DNA of 64,000 nt. It comes from Halobacillus dabanensis. GTDB lineage: Bacteria; Bacillota; Bacilli; Bacillales; Halobacillaceae. Below, one piece after another: positions 6,742-14,442 of the stretch (the first letter of the stretch is position 1; every line of letters starts with the position of its first letter). The translations under genes were made by a program, and so were the position numbers. The stretch covers positions 122,217-186,216 of the forward strand of contig NZ_FOSB01000008.1 in the NCBI RefSeq assembly GCF_900114165.1. Direction: 5' to 3'. The notes beneath the pieces were generated by a model, which worked only from the letters and a program-made list of their open reading frames with translations, was not told the DNA's origin and made no database searches.

Positions 6742-8193
6742 TTATGAATCTTTTATATTATTATTTAACTTGAGCATGTTGGTTATGAGAAGTACCAGGC
6801 TGATGGCAAGGTATATACTTACAGCAGGTGCATAAAGGACGTGTCCCGCCAGGAAAGCTATCCCTGTACCGAACCCGATGGATAATAGAATTAAAATGTT
6901 TTGAGGGTGTAATATTTCCCCTGGTATTTGGAAAAGTAATTTTAAAAACAGCGCGACGACAAATAGGAATGGAATCAGAATGAGTATAATCCCAGCTATT
7001 CCAAAGGAGAAAAATAAGTCAAAAAAGTCCATTTCTATCAATTTACGAATGTCTTCATAATTCCCTGCATATCCCATTCCGAATGTTTTTTGAATGACAT
7101 CTGCTTCTACATACATATCATAAATGTGAGCGTAGTAAATATTACGAGAACTCAATATAATCTTCAAAATTGGTGATTCAATCAATGCCTGTTCTCCGAG
7201 GGCAGCTGCAGCATCGTCGCCACCTTTTGTACCATCATCTTGTAAACCGGATTCATTATCTCCTGTACCTTCTTCCATACCGTCTCCATCAGAATCTTGA
7301 GTGGTTTCTCTCTGTTCATTAATCTGCCCCACATCTCCAGAAACGTTAGAAAAAGTAGGGGAGAAAGGTGTAGCAGCTAAGAATATGATTAAGAAGATAA
7401 GTGAGGTGATTAATTTCAAGTGGAGGTTTTTCTCCCCTTGTTTCTTTTTCACCTTAGAAATAACCCAATAGATGAGGTAGCTTGCAAAAACGATAATGGA
7501 AGCTCCTAATACAGCGAAAAAACCAACTTTTGTCCCGAGCAATATAGAGACAAGGGCGATCATCGCCAGAGGGATGAAATAATATATTTTTTTAATGTGA
7601 TCCACTTTGTTGAGGGTATAGATATATACTAATGGGAATGCTATTGCGATAATCGATCCAATTTCATTTCCAGAATTAAACCAACCTTTAAAGCCGAATT
7701 TATTCCACTCATATGTTTCTGAGGATGTTCCTGTCAGGATGGCAATGAAAAACGAGACAGCAATAATAATCATGGCAACGCTAATTGCTTTCAGAATTCG
7801 CATTCGTACGAATGAAACCTTATCAATTGTGGTAAACAACAAAAGATAGGCACTAAGCATAATGGGGAAGTATACGGTTTTAGCTATGAATTGGAGTTCT
7901 AAAAACGGATTGAATACTGGCTTTGTAAAGAAATTATAAATAAGGCCGATACTCAAAACGGCCGCCAAAGCAACGAGATATGTAATCACATATTTCTTCC
8001 AATCGCTATTATTCCCAAAGAGGATAAACCATACAGCTCCGATCATAAATAAAACGCGGATGACGATTCCGATGGTTAAGCTGAAATCGAAGGATTGAAT
8101 AGAAAAGTATGTTAAAATATCTAATACTGGTTGGAAAACGATAAAGATTAATAAAAGCTTTTCAAAATGCTCTCTGTTTAATTTTCCGGTCAT
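6742..8193 (-). CDS. O-antigen ligase / polymerase-like membrane protein
   Basis: A 483-aa protein with about eleven hydrophobic segments and the overall plan of Wzy/WaaL (O-antigen ligase family) proteins. It has a large extracytoplasmic loop in the second half preceded by SPTFSNVSGDVGQ, and the loop contains a conserved-looking RNIYYAHIYDMY. Such enzymes polymerise or transfer lipid-linked glycans outside the membrane. The start ATG 8193 lies 8 nt behind AGAGG; a GTG three codons upstream would sit on the ribosome site and is unlikely. Odd feature: an acidic insert, QDSDGDGMEEGTGDNESG, in the loop looks like a calcium-binding or halophile-type spacer. Probable role: polymerisation or wall attachment of the polymer begun by TagO. 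Confidence 0.75.
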   Translation of the reverse strand: MTGKLNREHFEKLLLIFIVFQPVLDILTYFSIQSFDFSLTIGIVIRVLFMIGAVWFILFGNNSDWKKYVITYLVALAAVLSIGLIYNFFTKPVFNPFLELQFIAKTVYFPIMLSAYLLLFTTIDKVSFVRMRILKAISVAMIIIAVSFFIAILTGTSSETYEWNKFGFKGWFNSGNEIGSIIAIAFPLVYIYTLNKVDHIKKIYYFIPLAMIALVSILLGTKVGFFAVLGASIIVFASYLIYWVISKVKKKQGEKNLHLKLITSLIFLIIFLAATPFSPTFSNVSGDVGQINEQRETTQDSDGDGMEEGTGDNESGLQDDGTKGGDDAAAALGEQALIESPILKIILSSRNIYYAHIYDMYVEADVIQKTFGMGYAGNYEDIRKLIEMDFFDLFFSFGIAGIILILIPFLFVVALFLKLLFQIPGEILHPQNILILLSIGFGTGIAFLAGHVLYAPAVSIYLAISLVLLITNMLKLNNNIKDS

Positions 8194-8738
8194 GTAAAAC
8201 ACCTCTATATACTTCCTGATTTATGGTATAAGCCACATTGAAGTATAATACATTAAGCGTTTACTGTCTATCTATTGGTAAACTTGTAATTGGATTGAAA
8301 ATATTGTTGATGGCTCATAGGCGAAACAAGTATAATTGAATCATGTGAATATATGATCAAAATTACATACTGTCAAGGGTGCTAAGAAGCATAGGCTGAC
8401 TATGGAATACAGATAATACGTGAAGAAAATAATAAAAAGCCATAGAGTCCAAAGCTTTTATCATTTGATTTTTAAAGGGAACGTCACAAATACCGTTCGT
8501 TAACGAATAATATAGAATGGACTAGACACAGTTTAATATACACAGATTTAAAATGACCTATTATAGGGAAGAGAAAGAAGTGAAAATGAAAATCACTTAT
8601 CACTATTTATGGAATCAAGAAAAAACATCTTAATCATATGTCATTCAGTAATTTGTCCAGTTGCCTATTACCGTATGAGGATCAGGCACTTTGAATATCA
8701 GCTTAGAATGATTGGAAACAAGAAAGGGAGTATTTGGA
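8194..8738. other. Divergent intergenic region
   Basis: This 545-base AT-rich region lies between the ligase-like and wecC genes. It contains a 12-bp palindrome, TTCGTTAACGAA (8496-8507), that could be an operator, and a possible gene remnant at 8609. No confident promoter could be fixed. Confidence 0.4.
8609..8728 (+). pseudogene. Possible 5' remnant of a glycosyltransferase gene
   Basis: The frame begins MESRKNILIICHSVICPVAY then YRMRIRHFEYQLRMIG, which reads like the first beta-alpha unit of a GT4-type glycosyltransferase (K-N-I-L-I-I-C-H opening). After about 38 residues it runs into the wecC ribosome site and continues only as an out-of-frame shadow of wecC. A truncated gene left by deletion is the simplest reading. 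Chance similarity is possible. Confidence 0.3.
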
Positions 8739-10016
8739 ATGAAGAAGTCATTGTGCGTCGTTGGCCTGGGTTATATCGGCCTCCCGACATCCGTAATGTT
8801 TGCTATTCACGGCCATAAAGTTCACGGTGTGGATGTGAACCATAAAGCAGTAGAAATGATTAATAATAAACAGCTCCACATTGAAGAGTATGGGCTGCAG
8901 GAACGATTGGAAGAAGCAGTAGATGCCGGTATGTTCGAGGCTTCTTTAGAGCCTGCGGAAGCAGACGTCTTTGTCATCGCTGTTCCATCCCCGATCAGAG
9001 AAGATAAGACGGCTAACCTTGATTATGTAAGAAAGGCTACAGAAGCGATCGTTCCGTTTGTAAAGAAAGGAAACTTAGTGATTCTCGAGTCAACGGTACC
9101 ACCTAGAACGGTAGAAGACGTAATGGTTCCCGTTTTAGAACAAACAGGGCTTGATATCGGTGAGGATGTATATGTTTCACATTCCCCTGAAAGAGTCATA
9201 CCAGGAAAAGTTTTCCAGGAATTAGTAGATAATGATCGGATTGTCGGGGGAATCAATGAGCAGTCCTCTGTCCTTACGAAAGAGTTATATGAGTCTTTCG
9301 TTAAAGGGAATATTCATTTAACAGATGCTACTACGGCTGAAATGGCCAAAGTGATTGAAAACACATACCGGGATGTGAATATCGCGTTTGCTAACGAACT
9401 TGCTTTGATCAGTGATAAGATTGGTGTGAATTCATGGGAAGCGATCAAACTTGCCAACTTCCACCCACGTGTGAACATCCATACACCTGGACCAGGAGTA
9501 GGAGGTCACTGTATCGCTGTCGACCCATGGTTCTTAGCGGAGATCGAACCAGATCTTTCGAAGATCATCCAGCTGTCCCGTAATACGAATGATAACATGC
9601 CTGTTTACACGGCAGAACAAATTCAGAAATTGACGAAAGAGCAGTTCATCAATGATCCTAAGGTCGCTCTATTCGGTCTATCTTTCAAAGCGAATATTGA
9701 TGACCAAAGAGAGAGCCCATCATTGAAAGTCATATTGGAATTAGTGGAAAAGGGAATCAGTTTCACAACCTATGATCCACATATTAAAGAGAATGTGGCT
9801 TCCAATCAGACCCAAAGCATGGACGAAGCTCTTGATGGAGCGGACATTCTGGTCATACTGACGGACCATGATGAATTTAAAACTCTTGACCCTGAATATA
9901 TTAAAGGTAAAATGAAAAATAGGCTTGTTTTTGATACCAAAAATGCGCTATCGTTAAATGAGTGGAAACAAGCAGGCTTCGTTGCTAAACGCTTAGGAGA
10001 TTCAAAAAACGGATGA
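8739..10016 (+). CDS. wecC: UDP-N-acetyl-D-mannosamine dehydrogenase (WecC family), copy 1
   Basis: A 425-aa cytosolic nucleotide-sugar dehydrogenase, oxidising UDP-ManNAc to UDP-ManNAcA with NAD. The N-terminal Rossmann motif is VVGLGYIGLPTSVMFA. The central signature includes VILESTVPPRT, SPERVIPGK and AKVIENTYRDVNIAFANELA. The catalytic cysteine lies in GPGVGGHCIAVDPWF, and the C-terminal domain holds LFGLSFKANIDDQRESP. ATG 8739 follows AAAGGGAG with good spacing; an upstream TTG at 8712 is in frame but unsupported. It lies 16 nt before a WecG/TagA gene with which it forms an operon, mirroring E. coli WecC-WecG. A second copy lies at 58754. UDP-GlcNAc or UDP-Glc as substrate is not excluded. 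Confidence 0.88.
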   Translation: MKKSLCVVGLGYIGLPTSVMFAIHGHKVHGVDVNHKAVEMINNKQLHIEEYGLQERLEEAVDAGMFEASLEPAEADVFVIAVPSPIREDKTANLDYVRKATEAIVPFVKKGNLVILESTVPPRTVEDVMVPVLEQTGLDIGEDVYVSHSPERVIPGKVFQELVDNDRIVGGINEQSSVLTKELYESFVKGNIHLTDATTAEMAKVIENTYRDVNIAFANELALISDKIGVNSWEAIKLANFHPRVNIHTPGPGVGGHCIAVDPWFLAEIEPDLSKIIQLSRNTNDNMPVYTAEQIQKLTKEQFINDPKVALFGLSFKANIDDQRESPSLKVILELVEKGISFTTYDPHIKENVASNQTQSMDEALDGADILVILTDHDEFKTLDPEYIKGKMKNRLVFDTKNALSLNEWKQAGFVAKRLGDSKNG

Positions 10017-10032
10017 GGGTCTAGGTGAAATC

Positions 10033-10746
10033 ATGAAGGAAAAGTTTTTAGGGGTTGACGTAAGCAACTTTACGTACGATCAATTAAAAAACAATATCAT
10101 ATCGGATATTAATGAGAAACGGAAGTCCTTTATTGTGGCAATCAACCCCGAAAAAATCCTTCAGGCACAAAAGGATAGGGGCTTATTGAACCTTTTGAAC
10201 AAAGCTACGTACCAAATACCGGATGGAGTCGGTATTCTGATTGCTTCCCGGTTGAATGGTGGTTCGATCAAAGAAAGGGTAACCGGTATCGACATGTTGC
10301 TTGCCTTATGTGAACAGGCGTCTCTTCATGATAAATCTATCTTCCTTTATGGTGCGAAACCTAATGTAGCGGAAGAAGCGAAAGACCGTTTGATTGAGCT
10401 ATATCCTAATTTACGAGTCGCTGGCGTACTTGATGGTTACGTGAAAGATCAAGAACAGATAAAAGAAACGATTAATGAAGCCAAACCTGATATTCTGTTT
10501 GTTGCATTAGGAAGCCCGAGACAAGAGCATTGGATCGTCGATCACATGGAAGAATTGGACGTCAGTATCTTCCAGGGTGTCGGCGGATCCTTTGATGTAT
10601 TGTCTGGCAAAGTGAAAAGGGCTCCGGCGGGTTTTCAGAAGTTAGGTTTGGAATGGCTTTATCGGCTGATTAAAGAGCCATGGAGAATAAAAAGGCAAAT
10701 CAAATTGCCTACCTTCTTAGTGAAAGTATGGAAATCAAAAAAATAG
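10033..10746 (+). CDS. WecG/TagA/CpsF family glycosyltransferase
   Basis: A 237-aa GT26 enzyme. Family motifs include FIVAINPEKI, IPDGVGI, RVTGIDM, FLYGAKPNVAEEA, DILFVALGSPRQEHWI and GVGGSFDVLSGKVKRAP, ending GLEWLYRLIKEPWR. Members add ManNAc (TagA) or ManNAcA (WecG) to GlcNAc-PP-undecaprenol at the membrane face. It lies 16 nt after a UDP-ManNAc dehydrogenase, so ManNAcA transfer is the more likely activity for this copy. The gene ends at a bidirectional terminator shared with csaB. Family certain; acceptor and donor inferred. Confidence 0.88.
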   Translation: MKEKFLGVDVSNFTYDQLKNNIISDINEKRKSFIVAINPEKILQAQKDRGLLNLLNKATYQIPDGVGILIASRLNGGSIKERVTGIDMLLALCEQASLHDKSIFLYGAKPNVAEEAKDRLIELYPNLRVAGVLDGYVKDQEQIKETINEAKPDILFVALGSPRQEHWIVDHMEELDVSIFQGVGGSFDVLSGKVKRAPAGFQKLGLEWLYRLIKEPWRIKRQIKLPTFLVKVWKSKK

Positions 10747-10787
10747 AGAGCAGCTGTCCATCTGGACAACTGCTCTCTATTTTTTAT
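10741..10787. terminator. Bidirectional terminator between wecG-like and csaB
   Basis: The arms AATAGAGAGCAG and CTGCTCTCTATT plus an inner TGTCCA/TGGACA pairing form a long hairpin, with T6 on the plus side and AAAT on the other. It serves convergent genes. Confidence 0.85.
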
Positions 10788-11847
10788 TTCTGAAACAATC
10801 GAGTGCCTTCTCTGCAGCCAGTCGTGCATCCGCTTGAAGCACCTCAACCTTTTCCCTTAATTGAACTTTATGCTCATCCAGTCGTGTGAAAATCGTATGG
10901 ACGGAGTCGATAATCGCTTGCTCTGTCCAAGATTCACCTTCCACATCTGCTGTTACTGGGTAGTCGAGCTCATCTGAGAGTGCCTTGATTTTCGGATCAT
11001 AGGATAACGCTGCAAATGGCACATGACAAATACATGCAAAGATAAGGGCGTGTAATCTCATTCCGATGAGAACATCGGCGCTTGCTATTACAGAAAGTTT
11101 CTCCTCAATCGATGCATCCCCAGAGTGGATGGTCGCTTGCCCCTTCATATGAGAAGTCACCTGTTCCGAGCAAGCTTCATCCGCTTTTCCATGCATAGGA
11201 ACAAACACGATCTCCTCTCCCTGTTCAGCAAAATGATCAAGAGCAGATGCGACTTTTCGTATATAAGAATCAGCGTTTTTCCATTCTCGTATACTCACAG
11301 CGATTTTCCGATTCATTTTCTTAGTATCCGTTGTGGGCAAAGAGGTTGGATGGGCGAATACGGGGTCAGGAAAAACATCGATGTCTTTTGAAACGCCGAC
11401 TTCTTCCAGTAACCTTTTAGAAGGGAAGTCGCGTACGGATAATCCATCGACACGATTCAATGCCAGCTTTACCAGCTGTCGGCTCGTCCTCTTATGAAAA
11501 GGTCCCATCCCTTGCGCATAAACATATACAGGCTTTTTCAACCATTTAGCCATATGCATGATGCCAGTATAATAAATGATCGACCTCGGACCTGTAGCAT
11601 CCTGAAGCAGACTCCCGCCACCGCTGATCAAACCGTCTGAACTTTTCAATGCTTTTATAATCTCCCTTATATTCCACCGGTTAACAGCTTCAACGCCATA
11701 TGTTTTTTCTGTATAGACAGGATCTTGGGAAAGAACAATGAGCTGGGTGTCAGGTTCGATAGATTTTAATTGTCGGATAATGGATTGGAGAATCGTTTCA
11801 TCCCCTGTATTGTAAAAGCCATAATATCCGGATAAGACGATTTTCAT
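10777..11847 (-). CDS. csaB: Polysaccharide pyruvyl transferase CsaB
   Basis: A 356-aa cytosolic enzyme of the polysaccharide pyruvyl transferase family, which adds a ketal pyruvate from phosphoenolpyruvate to ManNAc of the secondary cell-wall polymer. That modification creates the SLH-domain ligand in Bacillus anthracis and relatives. Visible signatures: the opening SGYYGFYNTGDETIL, the nucleotide-like SGGGSLLQDATGPRS, YAQGMGPF, and the C-terminal DVLIGMRLHALIFA with SYDPKIKAL. It is the last gene of a minus-strand operon after a TagA homologue and a flippase, 23 nt after the flippase stop. The ribosome site AAAGAGG supports the start. With eleven SLH proteins in the window the assignment is strong. 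Confidence 0.93.
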   Translation of the reverse strand: MKIVLSGYYGFYNTGDETILQSIIRQLKSIEPDTQLIVLSQDPVYTEKTYGVEAVNRWNIREIIKALKSSDGLISGGGSLLQDATGPRSIIYYTGIMHMAKWLKKPVYVYAQGMGPFHKRTSRQLVKLALNRVDGLSVRDFPSKRLLEEVGVSKDIDVFPDPVFAHPTSLPTTDTKKMNRKIAVSIREWKNADSYIRKVASALDHFAEQGEEIVFVPMHGKADEACSEQVTSHMKGQATIHSGDASIEEKLSVIASADVLIGMRLHALIFACICHVPFAALSYDPKIKALSDELDYPVTADVEGESWTEQAIIDSVHTIFTRLDEHKVQLREKVEVLQADARLAAEKALDCFRNKK

Positions 11848-11870
11848 GGTTCAGCCTCTTTTCATTGGTG

Positions 11871-13424
11871 TTAGCGTGTGAATTTTGACAGGAAAGGGAT
11901 TTGGTCTACCATTCGCTGGTCGATCGCTTTCCACTTAAATAAACATACGATAAACAAAATCATATAAAACAAGGAAGTGAACAGGACCACACAGAGTGAT
12001 ACCAGACGCTCCCACTCGAGGGGTTGAGTGAATAAATAGAAGCTGCTAGTCAACCCACCAAGAAAAAGGGAAAGCGTGACGACTTTAAAAAAGTGTGGCG
12101 GTATCCACGGAATTCGGATGGTCTTATGAATCATATAGGTATTGATCGCGACGATGGCTATATAAGTAAGTAACGTCCCGATAGCCGCCCCCTCGATGCC
12201 GTATGCAGGAACCAATAAGAAGTTGAAGACGCCCTTCATCAGAGCACCTGCAACTATTATGAAAGCTGCCGTCCTTGAGATGTTTAGCCCCTGCAAAACT
12301 GCTGTCCCTACAAGGGTGAGCGAAATGAAAATAGTGCTTATGTTCATGATACCGATCGTCAAGCTTCCTTGCGTGTCTGTAAACAGTGTCATGTTGATGG
12401 GGATGGTCAGCACTAATAGAAGAACAGCAAGGGGCCAAGCTAAAGTGTGTGTCAGCCAGCGTGTTCCTTCGATTAAATTACGCGTCTCATTAAGTTTTCC
12501 ATCCTTCATACTCTTAGTAAGCGAAGGGATCAAAGGTAGAATGACAGAGGTAGCGAAAACAGTGGCAATCTGCACAAGAGCTAACCCTCTCCCATAAATT
12601 CCATACAAGAAAGTAATGTCTTTTTCCTCATGTAATCCTTGTAAATTCCCCGGTACAGTCAAGCTATCGACAACATTAAAAAGTGCCATCGTAAGCGTCC
12701 CTATCGCAATCGGAATTGAAACAGAAAGTATCTTTTTCCCCCAGTATTTGAACTGTGGCCAATGATAGGGATAGCCATTTTTAATCTCAAAGTCAGATCG
12801 GGACAAGTGAAACTTCAGATAAACAAGGGAAGCTAGAACACCGAGGGTAGATCCGACCATTACTCCGCCAGCAACGATTGAATTGCTGAATGCAGAGTTA
12901 GCCAAAGTATAGGCGATGAAAAGGAGGAAAATGACCCGGACAAATTGCTCCAAAACCTGTGATATGGCAGTCGGTCTCATATCTTCAAACCCTTGAAAAT
13001 ATCCCCTGTCGACAGCCATATAAGGAGCGATCATCAGTGTGAAAGAAATGATGATCAAAGATGGTCGGGTCGAACTTCCACCAATCATTTGTGACAAAGG
13101 TTCCGAAAATACCAAAAGAAGGCCCGTACCACTTATACCAAGTAATAGGGCCAAAATACGAGCTGTTTTTCGAATATGAAAAATGTCTGCTTCCGTTCCA
13201 GTGGATCTTGCTTCAGCAATCAGTTTGGAGATTGCAATCGGGATACCTGCAACAGAAAGAATAAGTGCAACCATATAAACAGGGTAGACAAGACTGAAAA
13301 TCCCGAGCACTTCATCCCCTGCGATGTTTTGAAGAGGCACCCGGAACAGGCTGCCTAAAAGCTTGGATAGCAATGTTGCGATCGTTAGAATGAGGGTGCT
13401 TTTAAGAAAAGTCGCTGGCTTCAT
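11871..13424 (-). CDS. Polysaccharide flippase (MVF/SpoVB-like)
   Basis: A 517-aa membrane protein with about fourteen hydrophobic segments of the MATE/MVF superfamily (polysaccharide biosynthesis protein, SpoVB/Wzx-like). The opening STLILTIATLLSKLLGSLFR and the motif GYFQGFEDMRPTAISQVLEQ are typical. It would move a lipid-linked glycan from the inner to the outer face. Its ATG overlaps the stop of the TagA homologue (ATGA), indicating translational coupling, and csaB follows. The likely cargo is the TagA product, that is the secondary polymer precursor. A second MVF protein lies at 45884. Confidence 0.88.
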   Translation of the reverse strand: MKPATFLKSTLILTIATLLSKLLGSLFRVPLQNIAGDEVLGIFSLVYPVYMVALILSVAGIPIAISKLIAEARSTGTEADIFHIRKTARILALLLGISGTGLLLVFSEPLSQMIGGSSTRPSLIIISFTLMIAPYMAVDRGYFQGFEDMRPTAISQVLEQFVRVIFLLFIAYTLANSAFSNSIVAGGVMVGSTLGVLASLVYLKFHLSRSDFEIKNGYPYHWPQFKYWGKKILSVSIPIAIGTLTMALFNVVDSLTVPGNLQGLHEEKDITFLYGIYGRGLALVQIATVFATSVILPLIPSLTKSMKDGKLNETRNLIEGTRWLTHTLAWPLAVLLLVLTIPINMTLFTDTQGSLTIGIMNISTIFISLTLVGTAVLQGLNISRTAAFIIVAGALMKGVFNFLLVPAYGIEGAAIGTLLTYIAIVAINTYMIHKTIRIPWIPPHFFKVVTLSLFLGGLTSSFYLFTQPLEWERLVSLCVVLFTSLFYMILFIVCLFKWKAIDQRMVDQIPFLSKFTR

Positions 13425-14152
13425 GATGAGCGATCAGCCCTTTGCTTAAGTACCTGGTAAGCGAAGCGGGGAAGAGCATGCATCCTCCTCCACCGGCTGG
13501 GCTGCTTCACCAATCGGTAGAGCCACTCTAAATTCATATTCTGCCATTTCATAGGGGCTCTTTTCACATCTCCTGCTACGACATCTATACTTCCTCCGAC
13601 GCATATGAAGATCCCCTTATTGAACTTTGAAAAATTCTCTGCAATCCAGCGCTCCTGCTTCGGGACTCCTAGAGCAACGAAGACAATATCGGGTTGTGCC
13701 TCATTGATAGCTTCTGCTACCGTTGGATCTCCCCACTCAAAATAGCCGTTTCGTGAACCAGCCACTTCTATATCCGGGTAATGGGTCTGAATATTACCCA
13801 CCGCCCGTTGCAGTGTATCTTCTTTAGCTCCCAACAAGAAAATCCGGTGCTTTTTTTGGTTAGCAATTTCGAGAAATTCCATCATAATATCATAACCGGT
13901 CACACGCTCTGGAAGAGGATTTTTCAAGAGTTGAGAAGCCTTGACGATTCCTATTCCATCAGCTGTTATGTATGAAGCGGCTTGTAAACAATCCATATAA
14001 TAGGAATTATCATGAGCACGCATCACAATTTCAGGGTTAGCGGTAACAACAAAAGACTTTTCCCTTTGTTCTATATGTAGTTGTAATTGTTGGACTAACG
14101 TGACATGGTCCATGTTTGTAAATGGTATCCCTAATATGTTTACCTGCTTCAT
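13421..14152 (-). CDS. tagA: N-acetylmannosaminyltransferase TagA (WecG/TagA/CpsF family)
   Basis: A 243-aa GT26 enzyme, paralogous to the protein at 10033. Motifs: FVVTANPEIVMRA, ITADGIGIVKA, RVTGYDIM, IFLLGAKEDT, DIVFVALGVPKQERWI, CVGGSIDVVAGDVKRAP and NLEWLYRLVKQPSRWRR. It probably adds ManNAc to GlcNAc-PP-undecaprenol, making the second sugar of the linkage or polymer unit. The start is taken at ATG 14152 (MKQVNILGIPFTNMD), which fits family length; the frame extends to TTG 14194. The only clear ribosome site, AAAGGAG, is 12 nt before ATG 14152. It is the first gene of the tagA-flippase-csaB operon. Confidence 0.87.
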   Translation of the reverse strand: MKQVNILGIPFTNMDHVTLVQQLQLHIEQREKSFVVTANPEIVMRAHDNSYYMDCLQAASYITADGIGIVKASQLLKNPLPERVTGYDIMMEFLEIANQKKHRIFLLGAKEDTLQRAVGNIQTHYPDIEVAGSRNGYFEWGDPTVAEAINEAQPDIVFVALGVPKQERWIAENFSKFNKGIFICVGGSIDVVAGDVKRAPMKWQNMNLEWLYRLVKQPSRWRRMHALPRFAYQVLKQRADRSS

Positions 14153-14385
14153 TTTATGTTGTGACTCCTTTAAATTACACAATCCTACTCCCAATTATAA
14201 TAACATAAAAAAGGCAATACAATATAGATGTTCCCTTCATGCTTTTGACTTTCTTCGTCATTTATTGACTATTTTCCAATTCAGAAAAAACAATCCTTTA
14301 CATAAAGAATAGAAGGAATAAGAGCAGCCTTAAGTGGTTTAAAAGGTGGAGAAGATAAACTTCACAGCAGGGATTTAATTTTCTC

Positions 14386-14424
14386 CAAAAAAAGCTCGCA
14401 GAAAACCTTATGTTTTCTGCGAGC
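14386..14424 (-). terminator. Intrinsic terminator of SLH-glucosaminidase gene
   Basis: Perfect 13-bp arms, GCTCGCAGAAAAC and its complement, with a 5-nt loop are followed on the minus strand by T7. Confidence 0.9.
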
Positions 14425-14442
14425 GGTAGTGGTGTCTTATTG

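Noticed and set aside
12124..12597. Frames of 104 and 133 aa inside the flippase gene
   Set aside because: Both are out-of-frame shadows of a long, well-supported membrane protein and have no ribosome sites.
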